Assembly: GCF_014633365.1 (NCBI RefSeq)
Contig: NC_068350.1
Location: forward strand, 10,579,922 to 10,643,921
Length of the DNA stretch: 64,000 bases
Direction: 5' to 3'
DNA from: Diospyros lotus
Taxonomy: Eukaryota; Streptophyta; Magnoliopsida; Ericales; Ebenaceae
The position numbers and the translations under genes are program-made. Below the pieces are notes generated by a model. That model saw only the letters and a program-made list of their open reading frames with translations. It was not told the origin of the DNA and did no database searches. Positions 35,264 through 45,846 of the stretch are shown piece after piece; the first letter of the stretch is position 1, and each line of letters opens with the position of its first letter.

Positions 35264-35446
35264 TCACACGTCGCCTCCGTCTCCGCCTCCGATCTTTGAC
35301 ATGCCATGCTCGTCGTTGTGGTGGTAGCCGCCGTGGATCCCACCGGATCTAGCTCTGGCGCAACGGATGATGGCACTGATCAAAACCACAAGGACAAAAA
35401 ATATTAACCAACCTATCCATAACATCCTTAAAGTGTAAACGTTCAT
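35264..35446 (-). CDS. GRP d: short membrane-anchored Gly/His protein
   Basis: 60 codons from ATG 35446 (MNVYTLRML), the position equivalent to the starts of GRP b and e. A hydrophobic segment WIGWLIFFVLVVLISAIIRC (residues 10-29) is followed by ARARSGGIHGG, YHHNDEHGMSKI and a short Gly tail. Compared with GRP b, the poly-Gly tail is almost gone and the anchor has diverged, but the order C-(basic)-GG-HH-EHGMS is kept. An in-frame ATG 36 bases upstream is less likely, because that region is the conserved leader of the other copies. Promoter motifs are intact at 35506-35554. Function unknown. Confidence 0.55.
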   Translation of the reverse strand: MNVYTLRMLWIGWLIFFVLVVLISAIIRCARARSGGIHGGYHHNDEHGMSKIGGGDGGDV

Positions 35447-35505
35447 TGCCTCTCCTGTGCTTTTAAACTTGAAGAAGCACATCCATTATGCACAGATATA
35501 AGAGA

Positions 35506-35554
35506 TATATATAAGGAGACATTCAACCACGTTATCTTTGAATTTGTACGTGGC
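35506..35554 (-). promoter_or_regulatory. Putative promoter of GRP d
   Basis: TATATATA at 35506-35513, with the paired ACGTGG sites accacgt (35526-35532) and acgtggc (35548-35554). The interval is nearly identical to the GRP b promoter although the protein has diverged. Confidence 0.5.
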
Positions 35555-35640
35555 AAAAGAAGTATGGATTAAGCTATCTCGATCAAGGCCTGGTCTTGTC
35601 TCCTCCTTTTCAATATTCTAAGGTACAAGCAGCCAAAAGT

Positions 35641-36302
35641 TGGGCGTGTTTGGTTGCACAATTTTTCCATGGAAAATGTTTGATTGCACAATTTTTTCCA
35701 TACTAATTTCTATCCAAATTCTAAGTTTTGTATTATTTGATTAACTAATTTTTTCATAAAAAATATTTTCTCACTTTGGCTCAAATGACCCTCATTTCTC
35801 ATTTTTACTGGAATTCATTTTCCCATAAAAGGGGTTGGAATAGATTTTCCAGACAATGAGAGATAAGCGATCTCACAGAGACAGAAGAGAATAAGAGTGG
35901 GCGAGTGAGAGAAAGGGCGATCGAATGAGAGGAACTGCGAGAGGCAGCGACTGAGGGGACAATGGCGATGGCAATAGGGGAAACTCGACAGCGGCAGTGA
36001 CGACGACAATGGCCATTGAAGACGGCAATGGGGGTAACAGCGGCAGCCAGTGACAGCAACCATGGGGGCAGCGGCAGCCATGGCAACCAAAAGCAAGTTG
36101 TATGTATATATATATATTTTATTTTTTAAACATTTTGTATAATATTTTTTATTTACTTTTAGACAATTTCTTGGAATTCAATTAAGCCAATCAAATACTT
36201 TCTAATGATATTTTGCTTGGAATTTAATTCGAGCTAATTCAATTCTCTGGAATTCATTTTCCTTCCACTCAAATTCTACCATTGCAATCAAACGCATCCT
36301 TG
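35641..36302. mobile_element. MITE-like element carrying a GC-rich insert
   Basis: Left end 'ggcgtgtttggttgcacaat'; right end, on the other strand, 'gatgcgtttgattgcaatgg': an imperfect terminal inverted repeat. It replaces the flank present beside GRP b and e ('catattgaacttaccacg'). The middle (35,860-36,090) is a purine-rich, GC-richer segment giving minus-strand frames that are not gene-like. No TSD could be fixed. Confidence 0.5.
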
Positions 36303-37180
36303 GGCTTAGTTTGACGAGACTTTTATTTTTGTAGTTTTTAAACTAGGTAGTGTTTAAGTTGGTTATAGCATTTAAATTAAGTAACGTTTAAATTGATAAC
36401 GTGTTTAGATAAATGTACTTTTAACCTATTAGTTAATAGTTATATATTTGGTTTGAAAGAACTGATAAACTATTACAACTTGATAAAAAGATGAAAATAT
36501 ATATGTTATTAGATAATATAAAAAATATATATAATATTAATTTTTATAAATTTTTTATAAATAAATATTTAATTGATAAAATTTTATTGTTAAAAAATAT
36601 ATATAAAAATTTTATTGTTATAAATTAACATTGTTTTAGTATAATTATTAATAATTATACTAATACAACATTTTATTAAAATTAATATATATTATATGTT
36701 ATATACAAACTAAATATATATTATTACGTGTTATGTATATATATACATATATATAGTGAAGAAGTGAAGACGAAGGCTGACATCGAAGGAAGAGGGCGCA
36801 AGAGAGAGGAGGTGAAGTAGGTGGCAGGAGATGTGGCGGCGATAGCCGGCTTGCTATGGCAGATCTGAAAGTAGAGGTGATGATAGTGGTAGCGAGACCG
36901 AGGTTGCTTGCGGCGACCAAACTGGTCTTGCGATGGCAACGAAAGAGGCGGCCTGCGACGATTGAGTTGAGCGTTGGCGATGGCTGTAATGGAGGAGGGG
37001 CGATAGCGGTAGTGGCAAAGGCAAAGGATAAGGAGAAGAGATAGTAGAGATAAGGGTGTAAATATTGAAAATATTGGAGGGCAAAATAGAAAATAATTCG
37101 GTCAACGCAATAAGCTGTTGATAGCTTTTTTTTAGAAAAGTTGGAGGCTATAAGCTTATTTCAAATACTGTTATATTAGC
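36303..37180. other. AT-rich spacer between units 2 and 3, hAT/MITE-like left part
   Basis: Starts 'ttgggcttagtttgacgaga'. Its counterpart at 39,855-39,870 ends 'gccaaatgagccctca', so the two may be the inverted ends of one element (TIR GGGCTYAKTTTGRC) that was later split by the solo LTR at 37,181. The interior contains sequence related to the AT-rich left part of block R and a purine-rich stretch at 36,760-37,060. No gene is supported. Confidence 0.45.
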
Positions 37181-39741
37181 TGTAATATCCCATGTTCGTA
37201 TGAGGTTGCCACGTAATTTCGATAAGTTTATAATACCAAAAAATTGGCTTGATAACAGTTATAAGTACCGAATAAACTGTAAGGAATGTCTCGAAGTGAA
37301 ATTGTCTAAGGAAAATGATATGATTTCGATGAGCGTTTCGAGGCATAATTTATGGTATCAAAAGAAATTGCATCGAGAACGATTTTCAGTACAGCTAAAA
37401 TACAGCTGCTATTTAGGTTGCAAAACCGAATCGTTGTAGGAGATTCCCGAAAAATCAACGGAACCCTAGGGGGCTCCGATTTTACGTAATATTAACCCTT
37501 CAGTGATTTCGGAATGAAACGATAACTCGATGAGGATGCTGAGGTGAAATCGACATTATCGAGTAACTTTGAAGTTATTAATTTTGTGTTTTCGGCATTG
37601 AAATGCAAATTTAATCGATGTTTGAGGGCATGGTTGCAATAAGAAAATTACCCGAGTGATATTAGATGAAATTTGAGGATTAAAAGTGTAATTTTCCTAA
37701 TATATTAATCTAATATATAATCATATATATATATATGTGTGTGTGTGTGTGCGCATCGCGCGTGTATGCGTGTTTGTGAGGAAGCTTCTGGAAAGCTTTA
37801 TGGCCGATGAGTGAAGGCCAAGTTTGCTAGGGTGTTGGCCAAGGCTCTTGAGGTGGTGGATTTCCTATAAATAGGGGATCATTTGAAGAGCAAATGCAAG
37901 AGAGGAATGGAAAGGAAGAAGGCAGCCACGAATGGAAGTCCATTGCCGAGAGTTGCAGCAAGATGGAAGGCGAAGGTAGCGACCAAGTGGCTAGGTGATC
38001 GAGGGAGAAGCATGGAGGCGATGCTGGAGGCCTGATGCAGCTGCAACGATAGCCGAAAGCAGCCGAGGTGGGCTGCAACAGCTTGCGACAACCATGGCCG
38101 CAAGCTCCCAACAAAACCGAACAGGTAGCGGCGACCATCAAGCGAAGCAGCAACGTCCAGCAAGGTGAGGCAGCTCGGGAGGCTCGTTGGAGGCTGGAGC
38201 GTCTGCCGGAGTGGCCGAAAGGCGGCCAAAGCCTACCGCACAGTAGCAGCGGCCATGGCCGCAAGCTGCTGCAACGAAGCAGTAGCAGCCGCGGCCAACA
38301 ACGGCCGCGTGCTGCCAGCAGCAGCGCGACGAGTGCGACAATAGCCGGGGAGGCCAGCGACAATCGACGGAGGGCGGAGGCGGCTGGAGCAGGGAGCCAT
38401 GTGAGGGAGTTGCAGGTCACGCAGGTGAGAGGAAGAAGAAGAGAAGAAGAAGAAGAATAAAAGAAAAAGAGAAAAAGAAAAGAAAAGGAAAAACAGGAAA
38501 AAAATGGTAAGAGAAAGAAAAAAATGTTAAAAATATCTCGAAAAATGGGAAATAGAGATTTATTAATATTCCAGGGGGTTTGGCAAGAAAGGTTCGGGCA
38601 CGCGTTTCAAGGATATGACACGCATTCCGAGAAAGTCGTAGAGGCTAAGTTAAGGTAAGTAAAATTTCTTAGAAAATTTCAAAAATTCAAAAATATTATT
38701 TTATGAATTTTCGTAATGAAATATTTGAGAAAATATTTTAGAAATATTTAGTTTAGATTTATTGAGGAAAAATAGAGAGAAAAATAAAGAAAATATAATA
38801 AATTATGAAAAAATAGATTTTAATACTTATTTAAATAAATATGGTGATTAGGATACTTTGAGACTAAAGTTGAAGTGACTTGTGTGAATTTTGAGGTTGG
38901 CATGCAAATCGAGGCGATGCACGCATTTCGAGGCAAGGCATGAATATCGAGATAGCCCGATAAACTTAAAAAGGTAAATGATACTTTTCAATTAGATTTA
39001 GTTTTATGAAAAATGATTGGTGATTTATGTTTCAAACCCCGATCCTCGGGGATACTTTCATCATATTGACATGCTCTAATATGTATCTATCACGTAAACC
39101 ACATACATGACATGTTATGAAATGCATATGTACACATTGATATCATTGATCACGCGTATTGTGGTCATAGGGAGTACGAACTGGCACCGTTGCTTTACCA
39201 AGGGTGCACCTATACACCCTGGTTTCGAAAGAGGCGGCCGCAAAAATGGTGAGTAGCATGAAGGGTGCAGTTGACCCCTACGATGAGTAAGACATTACAT
39301 TCATGCACGAAATATGTTTTCTATACCCTTACTTAGATGATTCATCATCTAACTTGGGCTTTGCTCCTAGAATATTCAAACGTTTCAGATGGAGATTGTA
39401 GCAGATATGAGGATGAATGAGGCATGAAATGACACTTAGCAGAATACATGATGAATATAATGTACGTTATGTAGCCTATGTATTCAAGTTTTGCTACTTT
39501 GAAATCTAAATGTTTTGAGGAATGATAATGTAAGAATTAATTTATGATTAATGTTAAAATATCAGGTTCGATCTTTGCTTCCGCATTTGATGTGTATAAT
39601 GATTTCTTTTGAGAAAATGAATGGGAATTCTTGAATAGATTCGAGGAATGATATGATTTAGCATTAGTTTGAAAGAAAAACAAATTTATTGTTTCGAAAT
39701 TGTCTCAAGTTATAACACACCCGAGAAAGCGGGGCGTTACA
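37181..39741 (+). mobile_element. Solo LTR, 2561 bp, TSD ttagc
   Basis: Begins TGTAATATCCC and ends GGGGCGTTACA, with the perfect duplication ttagc (37176-37180, 39742-39746). It matches the LTR at 14255-16895 at both ends and in the 3' third (for example the 'catattgacatgctc' region), but its GC-rich leader differs. TATA box tataaatag is at 37866-37874. The 197-codon minus frame at 37827-38420 and its shadows arise from the GC-rich leader. No internal retrotransposon genes. Confidence 0.9.
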
Positions 39742-39870
39742 TTAGCGTTTAAGCTATATAGTTTTTAAGCTATGTAGAGTTGTCAAACGTGTAAGAAAAA
39801 ACGCTATGTGACTTATAAGCTACATAACTAATTTATAAACGGTCAAACTGCATAGCCAAATGAGCCCTCA

Positions 39871-40307
39871 GGGGTGTTTGGCTTACCTTTTTTTAAGATG
39901 CCTTGTAAGTCTTTCAATTTAAAAGTTGTGTAAAGTTTTAAAATTAATTAGTATTTAAGTTGATAGCGTAAATATGTTTTAAGTTATCATTTATATAATT
40001 ATATATTTAATTTGAATTCTAAATATATATATTAAAGGAATGCTATTGGAGGTGCGCACAAACTCTTATCAGCAAATGCAAGAAGACAAACCAATTTTTA
40101 AAACTTTTTCTAAAATCATAAACAAATAACGAAAATAGATTGCTTCGTGCATGACATAGTGATAACAACCATATGCATATAAAACAAAATCATACAATAT
40201 GAAATTATAATAAATAGTAAATGATACCTTAAGCTCAAAGAGCATGTTGGTTGTTTCTGTTGTGCATCTAACCCAAACGCTTCAATCTCATCCCGTACTG
40301 ACTCAAT
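39871..40307. repeat. Block R, copy 3, truncated (start of unit 3)
   Basis: Matches block R from the 'tttaagatg' segment to about the 'gtactgactca' point, with internal deletions. At about 40,307 it is joined directly to the UPP 3' flank ('caatcattttata'), so everything between (rest of R, S, the old GRP and UPP) has been deleted from this unit. Confidence 0.75.
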
Positions 40308-40876
40308 CATTTTATAAAAAAGATTTTATATAACATGCACTTCAGTCTCAATAGAAATATATTCAATATAATAGAGCAGAGGACGTTGAATTTGAGTCGA
40401 GCTTATGAACTGTTACATATTTTTCGTCTGAACTGAATAGATATCAACACACTGAATATTTTCTCCACAAAGATTGACCTCCAAATCCAATTGCTGAAAG
40501 GTCAAAAATTGCAGTGGGTTATGTCTGAAGGCAGTTTTATTTTTTAGTAGTACTAATTGATATATAACAAGGAAAAACATCGGAGCATCTCTAAATTCTG
40601 TCATAAAATGGTTCAGAAGAAATTTCAAAACAGATATATATAACGCATATAAATAACGAAAATACTAACTGGACTTTGTCATGATTTGAAATTATTATGT
40701 TAGTTGCTAAACGTTTAGCTGATAGGAATAAAATCAGAGGGGTAGGCGTGAGCCCACCCCCTCCATGAGAACATTTCTCAAGATTTATTACGCCACTGCC
40801 ATCAAGATTTAATATATATATCTACGTATATTTATATCAAATACTGACTTCACATATAGAAATTTTGCCGATACTG
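40308..40876. other. 3' flank of GRP e
   Basis: Matches 19,190-19,727 and 34,489-35,263. No gene is seen; a 71-codon minus frame (40413-40628) partly parallels one at 19238-19438 but shows no protein-like conservation. Confidence 0.75.
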
Positions 40877-41134
40877 TCACACGCCGCCACCTCCTCCTCC
40901 TACTCCGTCGAAACCGCCGACGCCGCCTCCTCCTCCGCCATCGAAGCCGCCACCGCCTCCGAATGTTGACATGCCATGTTCACCGTGGTGGTGGCGGTGG
41001 TGGTGGTGGAAGCTGCCGCCGCCGCCGATTCCACCGTATCTACCTCCGGTGCAACGGGTAATGATACCGATCGAAAGCACAAGGACAAATAGTATTATAA
41101 AAATTATCAAGAAAATCTTCAAAGCAGTTTCCAT
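40877..41134 (-). CDS. GRP e: small membrane-anchored glycine/histidine-rich protein
   Basis: 85 codons from ATG 41134 (METALKIF). The hydrophobic anchor at residues 5-25 is identical to that of GRP b apart from METALK/METAFK. Then come TRCTGGRYGGIGGGG, a His cluster SFHHHHRHHHGEHGMSTF and a Gly tail with two Phe-Asp repeats (GGFDG). Indels in the Gly tail relative to GRP b keep the frame. An in-frame upstream ATG (41236) would add 34 residues from the leader, which is non-coding in GRP b. The pair b/e is the youngest in the family and the likeliest to be expressed. Confidence 0.68.
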   Translation of the reverse strand: METALKIFLIIFIILFVLVLSIGIITRCTGGRYGGIGGGGSFHHHHRHHHGEHGMSTFGGGGGFDGGGGGGVGGFDGVGGGGGGV

Positions 41135-41190
41135 TGCCTCTCCTGTGCTTTTAATCTTGAAGAAGCATATCCATGATGCACAGATACAAG

Positions 41191-41260
41191 AGAGATATAT
41201 AAATAGATGTATGTGTGTATGGAGATATTCAACCACGTTATCTTTGAATTTGTACGTGGT
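41191..41260 (-). promoter_or_regulatory. Putative promoter of GRP e
   Basis: An A/T-rich TATA-like run (41194-41205) and the paired sites accacgt (41232-41238) and acgtggt (41254-41260), as in GRP b and d. Confidence 0.45.
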
Positions 41261-41362
41261 AAAAGCAGTATGGATTAAGCTATCTGGATCAAGACCTGCT
41301 CTTGTCTCTTCCTTTTGAATATTCTAAGGTACAAGCAGCCATATGGAACTTACCACGTTAGG

Positions 41363-41497
41363 GGTGTTTCGCTTACCATTTTTTAAGATGGCTTTTAAGC
41401 TTTTTTATTTAAAAAATTATGTAAAATTTTAAAGTTGATTGGTATTTATATTGATAATGTGTTTAAATAAATATATTTTAAGTTATTACTTATGTAG
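41363..41497. repeat. Block R, copy 4, left end (start of unit 4)
   Basis: Begins 'ggggtgtttcgcttacc' straight after the GRP e upstream flank. It runs into the AT-rich part of R and is cut at 'ttatgtag' by the Tat-type retrotransposon. It resumes at 55,541. Confidence 0.8.
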
Positions 41498-42129
41498 TGT
41501 CGACGTTCATAATTGATCGACTGTGATTCATCAGCCTGCAGTGATCATACTGATAGATTAATCACGAACACTAAGGGAAGAAACAAATATCATCAATAAC
41601 AAACAGTACATAAGAGTTTTTACGTCGTTCGATCAGAATGATGCTGAGTTCACGACTGCTCTCTGATAATTTTGGCAGAGTAACAGTATTCATTTTTTCG
41701 TGTCCTTACAATGGTTTTTGACCCCCATTTATAGTGTGGGGCGTTTACAATTTACACGAAGTTCAAAGCAGTGGGCCACATCGTGAGAGACAATGTATCC
41801 TTATCATCTCCATAAAATCGAGAGAAAAAGTTCTGCACCATCTAGGATCTGGTTTACTACGGATAAGACAAGTGGACATCATCTCCGGTTATCCTGCTTT
41901 ATGGTTCGTTTTGCGAGCTGATCAGGCCGGCTAGCGAGCTAGAGGCATCTCTAGGAGCTCGCTTGCTATCGCGGTTGGAGCTCGTGCCTTAGCAATTATG
42001 CGACCTCGCTGAGATGTCTTCGGCCTCAGGTCCATTGGGCTTCAAGAGGTTGCGCCCAATCATTGGACTATTCCTAGCCCAAAGCAATCCAAACAATAGC
42101 CCAAAACGGTCTAGAAAATGCCTGTAACA
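41498..42129 (-). repeat. 3' LTR of the Tat-type element
   Basis: In element orientation it runs TGTTACAGG...CGTCGACA. The TATA box is tttatag at 41728-41734 on the plus-strand text. Just outside it, 42130-42141 reads on the minus strand gctgggggctag, a fitting polypurine tract. Confidence 0.9.
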
Positions 42130-42404
42130 CTAGCCCCCAGCTTGATGTGCGATCTTCAGAGCACGAGCTGATGTATGCAAGCTGGACTGGGCTATGTAAG
42201 CTATCAATCCACCTTCTAGACTTCTGCCCAATCATTTCAAATTATGTCGTTTCACGCCACACGTTTTGTCTAAGGCGCCTTTAATGCGCATGTTCCCCCT
42301 TAACTGCTTAATCATTATGTCCGTAGGCCCTATGCTCCCGCGCGTTACCATTGGATCTAGGGCAGTTCGTCAGTCTCTCCATCCAACGGTGGAATATCTC
42401 AAAC

Positions 42405-42885
42405 TATAAAAGAGCGAGGGAATTCTTTTCCCCCCTTACCGTGTCATTTTAAAACGTTCCTTGCTTCTCCAACCTTCTTCTTCCTCTCGACTCCAAGACT
42501 CAATTGCCAACTGTTCTGAAGCTTTCCCGCCTTTCACCGTCGCTTTCCTGCTGGTTCTTCTCCTCAACCTTTGCAACAATCGATTAAGAACAGTAAGTTT
42601 CTCGTAGTTCTTTAGTTTACTTTATTACTGCCCCCATTCTTTCTGTCGATTCCATTTTCGTGCCTCACCTCCTGGCGATGGCTATGTGCCTTGTAGGGCT
42701 AGCTTTCATCTGTTTTAGGAGGTTTAATAGGCTTAGAGACTTAGTCCCCTCTGTTTTAGGTCATACCATGTTGTGAAGCGCGCGATCTAATAGGTAGGAA
42801 GTACCCTTAGGAACTTCGGTTCGTGAGGACCAGTCTGTTCTCAGCCACCTGACTCTTCTTTTTTCTTTTTTCCTTTTTATCGTAG
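42405..42885 (+). promoter_or_regulatory. Promoter and leader intron of the antisense gene
   Basis: A TATA box tataaaag (42405-42412) is followed by a CT-rich leader and a consensus donor gtaagt at 42593. The intron ends in a polypyrimidine tract and cgtag at 42885, so splicing would place the ATG (42886) right after the junction. The TATA box, leader and intron are all on the strand opposite to gag-pol. Confidence 0.6.
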
Positions 42886-45200
42886 ATGTTCGCATCAAGT
42901 CAGAAGCGCCGCAATCACAGGGTAGAGGACAATGACACCTCCAGCTCTTCAGAGCACAGTGGAGGGATGCTGGCACGGACTGCGCAAGATGTGGTCTCGT
43001 CTGACTCTGAGGTCGCTGAGAGAGTTCCTCAGCATACCGACCCTGTAGTCACCCAGCAAGTTGCCGAGGAACGCGCAACTCACGAGGTCTTTAAATGTTA
43101 CCCTTGGAAGCTGACGATCAGCGAGTTGAGGTCGTGTGCTTTGGAGTACCGCCTTCCTTGCGACACACGTGTAATGATACCTTCTCCCGGTGACCACGCA
43201 GCCTTTCCTCTCGCAGGGTTCGTGGCTGACAGCCCCCAACACCTAGAGTTCTGACTTAGATTTCCACTTTAGCCCTATCTCATAACCATTCTAAATGACC
43301 TGAAGCTCGCACCCTTCGAACTGACTCCCAACTCTTACACCCAAATAACTTCCCTGGCCATACTCTTCAAAAAGAATCAACTTCCTTTTCTAACCCCCAA
43401 AATCCTTAGGTACTTTTATTCTTTCAAAGGTACCAAGGATGAGTTGTATTATATGGCAACTCGTTCTTCTGACTGTAAGAAGCTCTTGGCTCAAGGGAAG
43501 GCTAAGAGCAAGTTCAATGTAGGGGACTACAAGTCGCAGTGGTTTTACATTTCCTACTTCTCGTTCCATGATCTTAATAATCTCAGTTGTGTCCTTGTAC
43601 TGAGTAAGTAGTCCTTTAGTTTGCACTTGTAACAATGATTTATCTGTTATCATTGCTTATTTATGAATCTTTCTTTAATTTTGCAGACATTGCTGGCGGC
43701 AAACCCGAGATGACTATTTCCGAGGCACAAGGACTTCAAACTGCTTCAGAAGCAAAAACAGATGCGGACGACTCTGAGTTTACCGATTCTTTGCTCCGCG
43801 ACTTCCAACTCGCTCCCCCTTTTGGCCTCAAAGACATTTGGAAGGAGGACATTGGAGTTCGAAGCCAGAAGAAGGTAAGGTCGGCCTTTGACGCGAACGA
43901 CTTCAGCGGGAATCTGGTCAAGCAGAGTAGAGCTCGTCAAGAAGTCACGATTGGGCTCTTACCAACATTATCAGAGACAATGAAGCTTCAGCTCGAAAGA
44001 CCCGGTAGGTTGACGATCTCGAGCTTGCCTGAGGTCATCCACTCATCCTCTCCTCTTACTAAGATCCAAAGGGCAGAACCTAGCGCCGAGGTGGCTGGTG
44101 AGAGTCGTGACCTTGTCGTTCTGCCTAGTCCCGATCGCGCAGTAATTGTCGCGACTTCGTTATACCCCGCTCCTGCTGACGCCTCTTCGCAGCACGAGGC
44201 GGCCGTGGCTGCAGCAAGTCATGGGAAGTCTGTGGTTTGTGAGGAGGCCTCCGTGGCTGGGAGTAAAAGAAAAGCACCTCCCACCTCGCAGGCTGTTTAA
44301 CAAGCCCAGGCAGACAAAAGGAAGAAGGCAACTGCCAGGGGAACATACTTCGGCCCCCTTATCGACAGCTTAGACGGGGTCCTTGGTAACTCCACCAAGG
44401 CTCTGGACAAGAAAGAGGTGTCAGGTGATGTGCTCTCCGACTACATTACTCGTCACAGTCTTTTGGTAAGGATTTTAACTTGACCCTGCAAATCTTGTTT
44501 GTCTCTTTCTTATATACTGACCTTTCAAGGTTTATAGGTTTCCCTAGGCGTCTTCAAGCAAAAAGAAGAGAGAGCCCGAGCCGTAAAAAAAAAAAGAGTA
44601 GCTCAAGGTGCTCAGGAAGGACAAGAAGAAGCTAGAGGATAGTTTGGCCTTCTTGACCACCAAGTCCCAGAAAGCCCCGAATAAGGTCGAGGGCTTGGAA
44701 GACCGAGTGAGGGAGGCTAAAAGAGCTGAGAAGGAGGCTGAAGATGAACCAACTCGTAAAAAGAGAGTGTATGATTTGGCCTTCTCCGAATCCATTTCGA
44801 AGCTCAAAAAGGCTAAGGCGGAGCTGACTATAATGCGAAGTGACCTGGAATAGGCTCACCAACGAGCTGATGCTGCTTCTGGGAAGGATGAAGCGGCAAA
44901 GCAGAAGGTCGAGGAATGAAGGTCAATGTCAAAGTTCGAGTCACCAAGGAACGTGAGGTGGTCAAGTCTGACATTTGTAGTGCGTTTCTCTTCACTTTAT
45001 GGATAGCGCATCCAGACCTCGACTTTTCTTGCTTCGACAAGGAAGCGATGACTCAATATACTGTCAATGCCGCGAATAAGGAGGTCACCAAAACCTTACT
45101 CGCCCCTGATTAGACCTGGGTTGACCTCCTTACTAAAGATGCCGACAATCCTGCTCTCCAAGATGCGGCTGCTCCGAGCTCGTATTCCCCAGGCCATTAG
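42886..45200 (+). pseudogene. Antisense gene of the Tat-type element (plant 'putative gypsy type transposon' family)
   Basis: Exon 42886-43603 (donor gtaagt at 43604), intron to 43686, exon 43687-44465, intron ending about 44547, then a coiled-coil part to TAG at 45198-45200. The first exon holds a plant retrotransposon-associated domain: WKLTISELRSCALEYRLP, then ILNDLKLAPFELTPNSYTQI and RYFYSFKGTKDELYYMA. The second exon is hydrophilic (from NIAGGKPEMTISEAQ). The last is Lys/Glu-rich (KKLEDSLAFLTTKSQKAPNK), a likely coiled coil. In-frame stops at about 43,252, 43,270, 44,298, 44,584 and 44,851 show decay; most are one transition from CAG, CAA, TGG or CGA. Role unknown. Confidence 0.75.
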
Positions 45201-45846
45201 GACCTTTTTTTTTTCTTACTTTTCCTTGTACTTTGATTTTGAAAGCGATATACCTTTCTGATTCAATGAACTTTTGTTTCTTTGTCATTTGCTGCAAGCT
45301 GAAAGGCGAACACGAAGATTATGCATGAGTTTAAATTTAGTTAACTCAGGGACACCTTTAGCTTGCAACTGATAAATCTCATAACCAAACAATCTCGGAT
45401 AATATGTTAAGTAAGATTTCGTTAGTTCGAGTCGCATGCCCAGTAGGTCATGATCATTTAAGTAAATGAGAGCAAACCTAAGCTAACATATAGTAGCTCG
45501 GTGAACGTTAAATAAAATCGCATTTCATCGTCAAGTTATATGTCCAGACAGATCGTAATTCAATCCCAGCTAACATACCATGACTTTTAAGGGCTTAGCG
45601 AGGTCAAGATGAATACCCAGGTAGGTCGTAGTCCATGACTTCCGTTAAGATGAGAGGACCCCAGCTAGTAAACCATGATTTATAAGTTTTTTAGTCAAGA
45701 TGGTAGCTTAATAGTCAACAAACCATAACATTGCGGTCAAGATGAGTGGGCTCTAGTTTGCTGACCATGGCATAGGGCAAGGACTAAGACAAATGCTCAG
45801 ATAAGCCACAAACCATAGCACGTAGGCCAAGTTGAATGGGCCCTAC
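45201..45846. other. 3' region of the antisense gene
   Basis: Non-coding. It carries loosely repeated phrases ('aaccatga', 'gtcaagatga', 'cccagtaggtc') at irregular spacing through 45,420-45,840, continuing at 47,661 after the solo LTR. No gene is seen. Confidence 0.6.

Noticed and set aside
37827..38460. 197-codon minus ORF and 130-codon plus ORF
   Set aside because: Same situation in the sister solo LTR, and the two LTRs do not share a conserved protein here.
43390..43653. 87-codon minus ORF opposite the antisense gene
   Set aside because: Shadow of the plus-strand exon, which has domain similarity and splice sites.
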